A DNA stretch of 35,511 nt from Pseudochrobactrum kiredjianiae (GTDB lineage Bacteria > Pseudomonadota > Alphaproteobacteria > Rhizobiales > Rhizobiaceae), in contig NZ_JAUCBM010000022.1 in NCBI RefSeq assembly GCF_030362795.1, forward strand, positions 1 to 35,511, in the 5' to 3' direction. Below, in pieces: positions 8,688 to 16,702 of the stretch. The translations under genes and the position numbers were made by a program. Position 1 is the stretch's first letter, and every line of letters starts with the position of its first letter. Below the pieces are notes generated by a model. The model had not been told where the DNA came from, searched no databases, and worked only from the letters and a program-made list of their open reading frames with translations.

Positions 8688-9455
8688 TTATATGGCTGTG
8701 TAGGCGTTATCGGTGAATAAATGCGTGCCGTTAACAAAACTGGCATCATCACTGGCGAGAAACAGAGCCGCAGAAGCGACTTCTTCTGGTGAGCAGAGGC
8801 GGCCTTGAGCCGATTTGATGGCATCCTCAGAAACATCAACGCCGAATTTACTTAAATCTCTGATCTCGCGCTGTCCGTGCGCTGTGGCGATAAAACCGGG
8901 ACATATTGCATTGGAGCGGATATTCCGGTCACGAAATTCAACAGCAATAGCGCGCGCAAACATATGGCAGGCACCTTTGCTGGTGCAATAAAGCACTTCC
9001 ATAGGTGTGCCGACCACGCCGGAGATAGAGGAGGTTGAGACGATGCTGCCTTGACCTGCCGCAATCATGCCGGGCAAAACGGCTTTGGTCACGAGGAACA
9101 TACTTTTTACATTGACCGCCATGATGCGATCCCATTCTGTTTCACTCGTTTCAAGAAACGGCCCGACAGAAAGAATGCCCGCATGGTTCATCAGAACTGT
9201 AATTGTGCCAAGCTCATTCGTGACAGCCTGAACTGCATTATGCACCTGTGGGCTATCGGAGACATCACAGGGCATAAAATATGCGATGCCACCATTGCTG
9301 TTAATTTCTTCTGCGACTTTGGTGCCATCGCTGGAAGGCAGGTCGAGTATTCCGACCTTTGCACCTTCGCGTGCAAAGAGATGCGAGGCGGCTAGTCCGC
9401 ACCCGCCAGCCCCTCCGGTAATCAGTGCCGTTTTACCGGCTAATCGTCCTGTCAT
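8688..9455 (-). CDS. Short-chain dehydrogenase/reductase (classical SDR)
   Basis: A 255-residue classical SDR. The Rossmann motif TGGAGGCG is at residues 13-20, and Asp38 at the end of beta-2 suggests NAD(H) rather than NADP(H). NHAG (90-93) replaces the usual NNAG. The catalytic set is Asn115, Ser142/143 and YCTSK (Tyr156, Lys160). The PG motif after beta-6 is ICPGFIATA. First gene of the minus-strand operon with the FAD oxidase and EutH-like permease. The start at 9455 has GGGAG upstream. It probably oxidises or reduces a small alcohol/carbonyl in the same pathway; the substrate cannot be told from sequence. Confidence 0.88.
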   Translation of the reverse strand: MTGRLAGKTALITGGAGGCGLAASHLFAREGAKVGILDLPSSDGTKVAEEINSNGGIAYFMPCDVSDSPQVHNAVQAVTNELGTITVLMNHAGILSVGPFLETSETEWDRIMAVNVKSMFLVTKAVLPGMIAAGQGSIVSTSSISGVVGTPMEVLYCTSKGACHMFARAIAVEFRDRNIRSNAICPGFIATAHGQREIRDLSKFGVDVSEDAIKSAQGRLCSPEEVASAALFLASDDASFVNGTHLFTDNAYTAI

Positions 9456-9671
9456 AGATACACTCTCCCGTCAGACAAAATCATGCGATTTGCCTTTAAT
9501 TTTTCGTATGAAAACGATCACTGCTGCCCCTTGTTTTTAACGTTCCCGTTGTTTTTTATGGGCTGATGCATTGAGGAAAGAGGCTAAATGCAATAGCTTT
9601 TGCCGTCGATATACTAAAAGTTATATGCGGACGGAATTGCTGACAAATTCAGAAGCAGTGGGGGAGCTGTG

Positions 9672-10469
9672 ATGAACAAACAGGATGTTGCTGACATTGC
9701 AGCCATCATTCATACCTTTGGCGACAGTCATTTTGGCAAGCAGCTTAATCGCCTGATTGCGGGTATTGTTGATTTTGATATGAGTTGTATTTTTGCTTTC
9801 CGCTTTAACGGCGAGCCGCAACTGATCCATGACGGTTATAGTACAACCGTTTCCCGCAAAGCACTGAGTTCCTACATGCGCGGGGGTTATTTGCTTGATC
9901 CGTTCTACGTTGCCTGTATCAGCGATCATGAGGTGGGTCTCTGGCGGATGGATGAACTGGCGCCGGATAGTTTCTTTAGTTCCGAATTTGTCATATCGCA
10001 CGATATTCATCCCTGCGTCTCATCCGAGGCGGGAGTGCTGATAGAAGAGATCGGCTTTGTAGTGCCATTGGAAGAGGGGGTGAAGGCGACTTATTCTCTG
10101 ATGCGCAATCAGGGAAAGTCCGCTTTTCGTGATAGTGAGCTATTGCAACTGGAGGCTGTTAAACCATTAATAGAGGCAACAATTCAAGCGCACTGGAAAC
10201 AGATGAAACCGGCAGGTTTTGTCCCGATTGTTTCTGAAGATAATGATATTGAAACTTTATTTCTGAGTATATTTACCGATCAGCTGACCAGCACACAGCG
10301 TAATGTTGCACGTATGATTTTGCGTGGACATAGCAATGTCTCAATTGCAAATATTCTGGGTATCACCGAGGGAACCGCCAAATTACATCGTTCAAATATT
10401 TATAAACGTCTGTCAATCACCAGTCAGACGGAACTGTTTCAGCTCTTTATCAATTATCTTTCTCAATAA
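9672..10469 (+). CDS. LuxR-family transcriptional regulator
   Basis: A 265-residue protein with a C-terminal LuxR/GerE helix-turn-helix (about residues 200-262): TSTQRNVARMILRGHSNVSIANILGI followed by the recognition-helix region GTAKLHRSNIYKRL. The roughly 190-residue N-terminal part has no phosphorylation-receiver signature and no recognisable acyl-homoserine-lactone-binding pattern; it is probably a ligand-sensing domain. The ATG at 9672 is preferred over GTG at 9669 because GGGGAG (9661-9666) then has a five-base spacer. It is transcribed divergently from the SDR/oxidase/EutH operon across a 216-base shared region, so it likely regulates that operon. It ends before a strong bidirectional hairpin. 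Confidence 0.88.
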   Translation: MNKQDVADIAAIIHTFGDSHFGKQLNRLIAGIVDFDMSCIFAFRFNGEPQLIHDGYSTTVSRKALSSYMRGGYLLDPFYVACISDHEVGLWRMDELAPDSFFSSEFVISHDIHPCVSSEAGVLIEEIGFVVPLEEGVKATYSLMRNQGKSAFRDSELLQLEAVKPLIEATIQAHWKQMKPAGFVPIVSEDNDIETLFLSIFTDQLTSTQRNVARMILRGHSNVSIANILGITEGTAKLHRSNIYKRLSITSQTELFQLFINYLSQ

Positions 10470-10526
10470 AGATATTGGTGAAGTAAAATTACTGCGGAAT
10501 GAGCGCTTTTAAAATGAAATTTAATA

Positions 10527-10561
10527 CCAAAACCCTATGAGTATGACTCATAGGGTTTTGG
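10527..10561. terminator. Bidirectional terminator, perfect 16-bp stem
   Basis: CCAAAACCCTATGAGT (10527-10542) is followed by a three-base loop and its exact complement (10546-10561). The stem ends in TTTTGG on one strand and its mirror on the other, with A/T flanks. It lies between the convergent LuxR gene (ends 10469) and the cyclodeaminase-fold gene (ends 10652), and can serve both. Confidence 0.8.
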
Positions 10562-10651
10562 TTAAGCCCGAGTGGCGATTGAACTTTTTCAAGGCGTGAT
10601 GCGTCAGCATCTTAAACCGCCTTGGTATAAAAACGCTGTTTTATCGAAATA

Positions 10652-11605
10652 CTACATTTGACTATAGGCCAAACGTGCAGCAACAAGATCCGCAAGTGCC
10701 GATCCGACAGCTTTGAAAACGGTAATTTGCTTATCAGATGTTCTGCCTTCACATTCTTTCCGGCATAAATTTTGCAACATGCCAACAATATGCGTCTGAT
10801 TAATCGTCCCATTACGCAAAGGTTGGGTCAGGTCGCCAGCTTCTTTGAGCGCCTCGGGCGTATCGATATAGATAACACCCCGCTGCATGACCATATCATC
10901 AGCCTCACGCATCAAGGGCGTGAAACCTCCGATCAGATCAACATGTGTGCCTTCAGATAGCCATTCGCCGTGAATAATCGGATCTGAGGCGAGCGTGGCA
11001 GCACTGATGATGTCTGCAGTCCCTGCTTCACGCTCAAGGTCATTAACAACATGAGCTTTATAGCCGTTGTCATTAAGGACACGCACCAATTGTTCAGAAG
11101 AAGCACTGTTGATATCCCATACGGCAACTTCCTCAATCGGACGGATAGCTCTGTAGGCATCAGGTATGAGGCTTGCAACTTTACCGGAACCGATCAGCAA
11201 TAATTTTCTTGAATTTTCACGGGAGAGGAACCGTGCGCCTAAGGCTGACGTGGCAACCGTACGTCTGGCCGTGATGGTATTGCCGTCAATGAATGCCAGC
11301 TGCTCGCCGGTATCGGCATTGCACAGAATATAAGTTGAGGTAAGTCCCGGCAGGTTATGGGTCGCGTTGCCGGGGCATACTGTAACAAGTTTGATGCCCA
11401 GATAACGGTTGTTTTCCTCAGCGTTATCCCATGCAGGCATCAGCAATAATGTGGAGTCCGGTGCCTCGCGATTTTCAATCGTGTGGTGGTGGCGCTCCGG
11501 ACAAACGCAGCCTGTAGAAAAACCTTTGGCAAGCGCGTCAATGAGAGCGCCATACGGCAGTGCATGAGCGGCTTGCTGTGCATCAATTATATTTACTTTG
11601 GTCAT
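10652..11605 (-). CDS. Ornithine cyclodeaminase/mu-crystallin family protein (imine reductase or amino-acid dehydrogenase-like)
   Basis: A 317-residue member of the OCD/mu-crystallin fold. The N-terminal substrate region includes YLGIKLVTVCPGN (Lys72) and DGNTITARRTVATSALGARFL (107-127). The NAD(P) domain begins with LLLIGSGKVASL (136-146). In true ornithine cyclodeaminase the loop after beta-strand DLI carries GGDCPGK with the catalytic Asp; here it is GGFTP (226-230), so Phe sits where that Asp should be. This argues against ornithine cyclodeamination and for an imine/ketimine reductase or amino-acid dehydrogenase role, known activities of the family. Last gene of the ABC/hydroxyacid-dehydrogenase/RraA operon, 20 bases after the RraA gene. 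Confidence 0.85.
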   Translation of the reverse strand: MTKVNIIDAQQAAHALPYGALIDALAKGFSTGCVCPERHHHTIENREAPDSTLLLMPAWDNAEENNRYLGIKLVTVCPGNATHNLPGLTSTYILCNADTGEQLAFIDGNTITARRTVATSALGARFLSRENSRKLLLIGSGKVASLIPDAYRAIRPIEEVAVWDINSASSEQLVRVLNDNGYKAHVVNDLEREAGTADIISAATLASDPIIHGEWLSEGTHVDLIGGFTPLMREADDMVMQRGVIYIDTPEALKEAGDLTQPLRNGTINQTHIVGMLQNLCRKECEGRTSDKQITVFKAVGSALADLVAARLAYSQM

Positions 11606-11625
11606 TTGGGTAATTTCAATGCCGG

Positions 11626-12285
11626 TTATTTATGCGCTGAAGTTTGCATGTTGAACATTTGTTGAATGGTTTGCCCGCTGCGTATGCCATCGAGCCATGC
11701 CTTTTCTTTGGCGATATGCGCCTGAGCCGCTGCGAGCGTTTCCTCTGCCCGCTCTAAAGGCACGATCACCACGCCATCATCATTGCCAAGTACAATATCT
11801 CCGGGACGCACAACGGCGCCGGCCATAGAAATAGCGCCGTCAATGATGCCGCCAAAACCATGATGAGGACCACGGGGAACAACGGCCTTGCAAAACATGT
11901 TGAATTGTAGCTGGCGCACTTCTTCGACATCACGGATGGCACCGAAAACAACTGCGCCGCCTAATTTTCGATGGGCTGCCTCTGCGGTCATGATACCGCC
12001 CCATACGGCGGTATCATCAACGCCGCCCGCATCAACGACAATGATTTCTCCGGCCTGTGCTTCACCAATCAATTCACAGATACTGCCGCAATCACCGGCC
12101 ATTGCCGTTACGGTGCGTGCCTGCCCGCACAGCGTGATGCCGGTTGAAACAGGTTTGATGACAGCACTCATCGCTTGAGTGCGGTTCAGGCAGTCTGAAG
12201 CAACAGCGGGAGGAATGGCGCGCCATTCATCAAGAACGGCAGCGGATAGTTTAAGAAACGGGGCGTTTAATTTTTGAAATGCCAT
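11626..12285 (-). CDS. RraA-like / 4-hydroxy-4-methyl-2-oxoglutarate aldolase family protein (copy 1)
   Basis: About 219 residues from MAFQKLN (12285), chosen because AGGAG lies nine bases upstream; an ATG at 12303 has no site. The RraA fold is seen in VWGGIMTAEAAHRKLGGAVVFGAIRDVEEV (94-123), with the Arg118-Asp119 pair that in HMG/oxaloacetate aldolases binds the pyruvate moiety and the divalent metal. VRPGDIVLGNDDGVVIVP closes the fold. With the motif intact, cleavage of a 4-hydroxy-2-oxo acid or oxaloacetate decarboxylation is plausible. It sits between a D-2-hydroxyacid dehydrogenase and an OCD-fold enzyme behind a polar-amino-acid transporter. The old database name demethylmenaquinone methyltransferase is misleading. 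Confidence 0.82.
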   Translation of the reverse strand: MAFQKLNAPFLKLSAAVLDEWRAIPPAVASDCLNRTQAMSAVIKPVSTGITLCGQARTVTAMAGDCGSICELIGEAQAGEIIVVDAGGVDDTAVWGGIMTAEAAHRKLGGAVVFGAIRDVEEVRQLQFNMFCKAVVPRGPHHGFGGIIDGAISMAGAVVRPGDIVLGNDDGVVIVPLERAEETLAAAQAHIAKEKAWLDGIRSGQTIQQMFNMQTSAHK

Positions 12286-12313
12286 CGTGGCATACTCCTT
12301 CACGCACTGAATT

Positions 12314-13336
12314 TCAGTGGCTGTTTTGTTCCCAGCCGGGATTCACATTGTTACGGATTTTGTTGCGCAGGAGAAAATCCAGCATGATTTCCGCTGAGAA
12401 TGTGCGCATATCCACATAGCCGGCTTCAGAATAAAAAGCCGCATGGGGTGAAACAATGAAGCGTCCTGCGAGCCAGTCTTCTTCATTGCGCCATGCTTCA
12501 AGCAAAGCGGGAGAAGGGGATGGTGGTTCAACCGGCAAAACATCCAGTCCGGCAGCCGCCAGTTTTCCGCTCTGTAATGCGCGGTACAGCGCATCAATAT
12601 CGACCAGACCGCCACGTGCAATATTGATGAAAATACTATTGTCACGAAACTGTGCCAGCAAAGCGTCATTGATCATCGCACGGGTTTCAGACGAGAGCGG
12701 CACATGCAGGCTCACAATGTCGGAGACTGCAAGTAACTCTTCCAGTGTCTGTTTGCGCTCAAAGCCGATGCCCAGTTCATGCCCTTCAGGCAGATAGGGG
12801 TCGTAATAGGTGATTTTCATATCAAAAGCTGCGGCACGTCGCGCAACCGCAGTACCGATACGGCCAAGTCCGATGGCGCCGAATGTCAGGCCGCGAAGAC
12901 GGCGCACAACAGGTGCCCCTTCCGCAACAAAACCTTTAACCGGATCAGCTTTGAGGCGTTTTTCATAGGTGCCAAGGCCGCGTGTCAGATAAAGCATCAT
13001 GGCTATGGCATGATCTGCCACTTCAGTTGTACCGTAATTTGGTACATTCGATACGGCAATACCGGCTTTGCGGCAGGCATCAACATCAACATTGTCAAAG
13101 CCCACGCCAACGCGGACGATGAGTTTACAATTGTCCAGCAGAGCAACTGTTTGCGGGGCAATGCGCATACGATGCCAGACCAGAATCCCGTCACATTCCC
13201 GCCACTGCTGTTCCGGTATAGCCGACGGATCAGTCTCGTCATAAATCAGATATTCAAACTGATCGCCGGAAACGGCACTTTCAATAGCAAGATCCCGCAG
13301 ATGCGCATCCGGCACCAGAATTTTGTAGGTCTGCAT
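12314..13336 (-). CDS. D-isomer-specific 2-hydroxyacid dehydrogenase (CtBP-like)
   Basis: A 340-residue NAD-dependent dehydrogenase interconverting a D-2-hydroxy acid and a 2-oxo acid. VGVGFDNVDVDACRKAGI (77-94) is the substrate-domain signature, and GLGRIG (156-161) the dinucleotide motif. The catalytic triad is Arg241 (NIARGG), Glu270 (LPVEPP) and His298 (SPHAAFYSE). The SPHAAFYSE form and the extended C-terminus resemble the CtBP-like subgroup. The start at 13336 has a strong GGGAGGA site. The gene follows the ABC ATPase by 20 bases and precedes the RraA-like gene, so it is likely part of the same catabolic operon. The substrate is unknown. Confidence 0.9.
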   Translation of the reverse strand: MQTYKILVPDAHLRDLAIESAVSGDQFEYLIYDETDPSAIPEQQWRECDGILVWHRMRIAPQTVALLDNCKLIVRVGVGFDNVDVDACRKAGIAVSNVPNYGTTEVADHAIAMMLYLTRGLGTYEKRLKADPVKGFVAEGAPVVRRLRGLTFGAIGLGRIGTAVARRAAAFDMKITYYDPYLPEGHELGIGFERKQTLEELLAVSDIVSLHVPLSSETRAMINDALLAQFRDNSIFINIARGGLVDIDALYRALQSGKLAAAGLDVLPVEPPSPSPALLEAWRNEEDWLAGRFIVSPHAAFYSEAGYVDMRTFSAEIMLDFLLRNKIRNNVNPGWEQNSH

Positions 13337-13356
13337 ATATTCCTCCCGAGAATAAA

Positions 13357-14106
13357 TCAGAGAACTTTGGATAAGAATGATTTGAGCCGTGGGTCGCTTG
13401 GATTGCCGAAAAACTTCTCAGGATCGCCGTGTTCAACCATGATGCCGCCATCCGTGAAAAAGACCTGATCGGCAACCTCCTGCGCGAAACGCATTTCATG
13501 CGTGACCAGCACACAGGTCATGCCTTCTCCGGCAAGATCACGGATAACATTCAGCACTTCCTGCACCATTTCCGGATCAAGCGCGGCGGTCACTTCGTCG
13601 AACAGAATAATTTCAGGCTGCATTGCCAGCGCACGCGCAATCGCCACACGCTGTTGCTGCCCGCCGGAAAGCTCTCCCGGATAAGCATTTTCTTTGCCTG
13701 ATAACTGCACTTTGGCGAGCAGTTTGATTGCGCGCTCACGCACGTCCTGCGGGTTGTGTTTCAGCACCTGAACGGGTGCCATCATAATATTCTGCAGCAC
13801 AGTCTTATGCGGAAACAGGTTATATTGCTGAAAGACCATCGAAACTTTATGGCGAAGAGGCACCAGCTGCTTTTCTGAACGTAGCTGTTCAACCTGAAAA
13901 TCGCTGACACGAATACTGCCGCGGTCAATCGGCACAAGGCCGTTCAGGCAGCGTAGTAAGGTAGACTTGCCTGAGCCGGAAGGACCGATGATGCAGGCAA
14001 CCTCTCCCTGCCGGATATTCATTGAAATGCCTTTGAGCACTGCAACGGAGCCATAGTTTTTGTAGATATCGGCGACTTCGATAATGGGTGGGAATGATTT
14101 GGTCAT
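13357..14106 (-). CDS. Polar amino acid ABC transporter ATPase (GlnQ/OccP-type)
   Basis: A 249-residue ATPase. Walker A is GPSGSGKST (41-49), the Q-loop VFQQYNLFPH (91-100), the signature LSGGQQQR (146-153), Walker B ILFDE (167-171) and the switch His203 (THEM). The NLFPHKTVLQNI pattern is typical of the polar-amino-acid (HisP/GlnQ) subfamily. Walker B continues EVTAALDPE, with Val for the more common Pro, a variant seen in relatives. It begins one base after the stop of the second permease gene, with AAAGG upstream. It energises the two permeases encoded just upstream. Confidence 0.93.
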   Translation of the reverse strand: MTKSFPPIIEVADIYKNYGSVAVLKGISMNIRQGEVACIIGPSGSGKSTLLRCLNGLVPIDRGSIRVSDFQVEQLRSEKQLVPLRHKVSMVFQQYNLFPHKTVLQNIMMAPVQVLKHNPQDVRERAIKLLAKVQLSGKENAYPGELSGGQQQRVAIARALAMQPEIILFDEVTAALDPEMVQEVLNVIRDLAGEGMTCVLVTHEMRFAQEVADQVFFTDGGIMVEHGDPEKFFGNPSDPRLKSFLSKVL

Positions 14107-14107
14107 G

Positions 14108-14908
14108 TCATTTGCCTTTAATCAGGCGGCGCTCAAGGGCACGCGTCCAGGTCGCCAACGGATAGGCGAAAAGAAAAAACAGCAGGAGAATGTAGAGATA
14201 AATTGCCGTCGCATATTCATCGCCATCGCTGGCAATGACTGTTTTGCCGATGGAAAGAACATCTGATGTGCCGGTAACCACCACAAGGCTGGTGCCGATA
14301 AACAGCATTGCATAGGTGGTCATGAGATTGGGCAGCATCATAGGCAATGCCTGAGGCAATATGATGGAGCGTAAAATCTGTCCGCGGCGATAACCGAGCG
14401 CACGTGCGGATTCCCATTGCCCATCCGGTACAGCGCGAATGCCGTTGCGGAAACCTTCCGCAATATAAGCAGTAACCGGTAAAGACAGGCCGATAACGGC
14501 TTTGAGAAACGGCGATACAAAGATGCTGGTGCCCAAAATAGTCATACGGAATGGCAGCAAATAGAGCATGGCATAAAGCACAACCAGCCATGGCGAAGAG
14601 CGCAATAAGTTCATGATCAGGACGGCTATGGTTCGGATGATTTTATTCGGCGAGACCATGGCGCCACCAAGAAAAAATCCGGCTACCAGTGCAATCACCA
14701 TCGAGCATATGCTGATAATGATATTGGCTGAAAATCCGCCACCAAGTCCTGAAAAGCCTGAGCTGCCGGTGAGCAATTGTGATGAACGGTCGAGCAGCAC
14801 TTTAATGGCGGCAGTACTATCTTGCCCGTAGGTGACAAAGAGGATTGCCAGCAAAGTAGCGATGACGCCGAAGAACCCAAGAACAGCTGAAGTTATGTCT
14901 CTGTTCAT
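14108..14908 (-). CDS. Polar amino acid ABC transporter permease 2 (HisM/GlnP type)
   Basis: About 266 residues from MNRDITSAVLGFF, where the ATG (14908) overlaps the previous stop as ATGA, a sign of translational coupling; the longer open frame to 15007 is spurious. Several membrane segments are present, and the EAA-type loop contacting the ATPase is seen in GQWESARALGYRRGQILRSIILPQALP. The family's AEGFRNGIRAVP precedes it. It forms a heterodimeric channel with the product of 14905-15630. It ends one base before the ATPase start. Confidence 0.92.
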   Translation of the reverse strand: MNRDITSAVLGFFGVIATLLAILFVTYGQDSTAAIKVLLDRSSQLLTGSSGFSGLGGGFSANIIISICSMVIALVAGFFLGGAMVSPNKIIRTIAVLIMNLLRSSPWLVVLYAMLYLLPFRMTILGTSIFVSPFLKAVIGLSLPVTAYIAEGFRNGIRAVPDGQWESARALGYRRGQILRSIILPQALPMMLPNLMTTYAMLFIGTSLVVVTGTSDVLSIGKTVIASDGDEYATAIYLYILLLFFLFAYPLATWTRALERRLIKGK

Positions 14909-15630
14909 TGCATCGCTCCTGCACCAAACCCCGGAATTGCGAAAGCTTTTGCGATTTGTTTCGCGAGCAGAACAACCAGCGTGGTAATGATCAGATAGAT
15001 CAGCCACAGCACAATCATCACTTCGAGATTGAGAAATGTTTCCAGAGTAATTTGGGTGGCAAAAAACATAATGTCGGTGACGGCGACAAGGGCAGCCTGT
15101 GCCGATGTTTTAATCAGGCTGACGACGTTGCTGGTCATGTTCGGAATAGTCATACGCAAAGCAATAGGCAGTTCAATAAACCGGAAAATCTGCAAACGGC
15201 TGTAGCCCATGCTTTGTCCGCCTTCGACCGTTTGTCTTGGTACGGAATTAATGCCGGAACGGATGATCTCAATCGCGATTGAACCATTATACAAAGCCAG
15301 CGAAATGACGACGCAGGCAAAGCCGGAAAGTAACGGCACCCGCTCACCCGTTGCCGCATCCGTATAGGTCAGGCCTAAATCAGACAGCATGAAATACAGA
15401 AAAAACAACTGCACCAGTGGCGGTGTGTTTCTGAACAGATCAATCATAATAATCGTCAAAGATTTGGCGACAGGGATGTTGAAATGGATAATAGCTGCAC
15501 CGGCAATACCGATTAACAGCATCAGTATTGTGCCAACGCCGGTGATTGCGAGGGTCGTTTTTAAGCCTTCCAGCAACCAGCTCTGATAGAGCGGGTCTGC
15601 AAGCCATTCAAAATCGAGACCGAATATCAT
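14905..15630 (-). CDS. Polar amino acid ABC transporter permease 1 (HisQ/GlnP type)
   Basis: A 241-residue inner-membrane protein with about five hydrophobic segments. The HisMQ-type core RNTPPLVQLFFLYF and the EAA loop SVPRQTVEGGQSMGYSRLQ...IELPIALRMTIPN are clear. It follows the binding-protein gene by an 81-base spacer carrying a hairpin, and overlaps the next permease by four bases. It is paired with the 14108-14908 product. Confidence 0.92.
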   Translation of the reverse strand: MIFGLDFEWLADPLYQSWLLEGLKTTLAITGVGTILMLLIGIAGAAIIHFNIPVAKSLTIIMIDLFRNTPPLVQLFFLYFMLSDLGLTYTDAATGERVPLLSGFACVVISLALYNGSIAIEIIRSGINSVPRQTVEGGQSMGYSRLQIFRFIELPIALRMTIPNMTSNVVSLIKTSAQAALVAVTDIMFFATQITLETFLNLEVMIVLWLIYLIITTLVVLLAKQIAKAFAIPGFGAGAMQ

Positions 15631-15648
15631 GTTTTATGTCCGGTAATG

Positions 15649-15700
15649 TGCCGGTTATTATCGAAAGTCGCTGGTCTGCGCTCGCAATGGATAACCGGCA
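15649..15700 (-). other. Intergenic stem-loop between binding-protein and permease genes
   Basis: TGCCGGTTAT (15649-15658) and ATAACCGGCA (15691-15700) form a perfect 10-bp stem around a 32-base loop. Position directly after the first gene of an ABC operon is typical of RNA structures that protect the binding-protein mRNA or partly terminate transcription, giving more binding protein than membrane subunits. There is no U-tract on the transcribed side, so stabiliser or attenuator is the better reading. Confidence 0.55.
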
Positions 15701-15711
15701 TTGCTGTGTTT

Positions 15712-16545
15712 TTAGTGGCCGGCAGCTTTGGCGTCTGCTGCACGCTTGGTCACATATTCGCTGGTTCCCATATTGTAGGCTTTTTCAGCGTTGACCAGCA
15801 GGCCGGAAGCTTCGGCCGAGAGAATGGCCTTGTTCACTTCTTCAAGAAAGCGTGGCTCGCCTTTACGCACACCACCTGCAATCGGGATATAGTTGAAGGT
15901 ATCAAGCGCGATTTTATACTTTTCGCCCCATTCAGGATCAGACAATTTTTGCTGAAGAATAGGGCCGTCAAAAGCGACAGCGCTGCAACGACCATTCTGG
16001 AACGCTTTGAACATATCGGCGGTACCGGTGAGCAGAACGGTCTCAGCGCCATAAGTGCCTGTGAGCGTGCGGTTATAAAGATTGCCCTGCATGCCGCAGA
16101 GTTTCTGGCCGCGTACATCTTCCCACTTGGTTATTGTGGTATCTTTTGGGGCGAGCAGTACAATGCCTGCCATATTGTAATATTCTTCGGTGAAGTCGAT
16201 GACTTTTGCACGTTCTGCATTCACACCGAGGGTCGCCAAAATGAGGTCAATGCGACCTGCATTGAGCAATTCAATACGATTGGACGCGACGACAGGAACA
16301 AGTTCGATTTCAGTTTCAGAGCCGACAATTTTGCCTGCTACGTATTTTGCAAGGTCGATTTCAAAGCCTTTGAGCTCATCACCTTTGGTCAGAAATCCGA
16401 AAGGGACGTAGTCATTTTTAATGCCGACAATCAGCTTGCCTCGGGCTTTGACTTCATCAAGCTGGTCGGCTTGGGCGACCGCGCTCAATGTCAGGCAGGA
16501 AAGAATTGTTGCAAGTGAAAGCTTGAAACATGATTTGGCGAGCAT
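15712..16545 (-). CDS. Polar amino acid ABC transporter substrate-binding protein (SBP_bac_3)
   Basis: A 277-residue periplasmic protein. The signal peptide (residues 1-26) ends with a type I site AQA, with no lipobox. The mature part begins with the family opening EVKARGKLIVGIKNDYVPFGF. It contains GFEIDLAKYVA (59-69) and GRIDLILATLGVNAERAKVIDFTEEYY (97-123), the ligand-cleft Asp/Arg segments of the HisJ/GlnH family, so an amino acid or opine-like ligand is expected. Start preceded by GGGGAA. It is the first gene of a seven-gene minus-strand operon and is divergent from a LysR gene. Confidence 0.92.
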   Translation of the reverse strand: MLAKSCFKLSLATILSCLTLSAVAQADQLDEVKARGKLIVGIKNDYVPFGFLTKGDELKGFEIDLAKYVAGKIVGSETEIELVPVVASNRIELLNAGRIDLILATLGVNAERAKVIDFTEEYYNMAGIVLLAPKDTTITKWEDVRGQKLCGMQGNLYNRTLTGTYGAETVLLTGTADMFKAFQNGRCSAVAFDGPILQQKLSDPEWGEKYKIALDTFNYIPIAGGVRKGEPRFLEEVNKAILSAEASGLLVNAEKAYNMGTSEYVTKRAADAKAAGH

Positions 16546-16657
16546 AGAAATTTCCCCTTTTAATTTTGTACATTGTCGCTGACCCTCATATGAAATTTTG
16601 AGTGCAGTGAAATGCTTTTAAAAAAACCTATAGACATTTTTATATAATTAATAATAC

Positions 16658-16685
16658 TATTTTCTTGATTAAACATAAGAAAATA
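16658..16685. promoter_or_regulatory. Inverted repeat in the divergent LysR/ABC promoter region
   Basis: TATTTTCTT (16658-16666) and AAGAAAATA (16677-16685) are exact complements around a 10-base spacer, ending 17 bases before the LysR start codon. Interrupted AT-rich dyads in a divergent promoter are typical LysR-type regulator sites. Autoregulation and control of the 16545-10652 operon are inferred. Confidence 0.5.
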
Positions 16686-16702
16686 TTATATGCGGGCGTA
16701 AA

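Noticed and set aside
13879-13900. Walker B of the polar amino acid ATPase with Val for Pro (EVTAALD) as a defect
   Set aside because: The catalytic Glu and neighbouring residues are present, and this variant occurs in working family members.
15646-16518. Plus-strand 290-codon open frame opposite the substrate-binding protein gene
   Set aside because: Antisense shadow: no domain recognised, no ribosome site, and the minus strand encodes a clear full-length binding protein.
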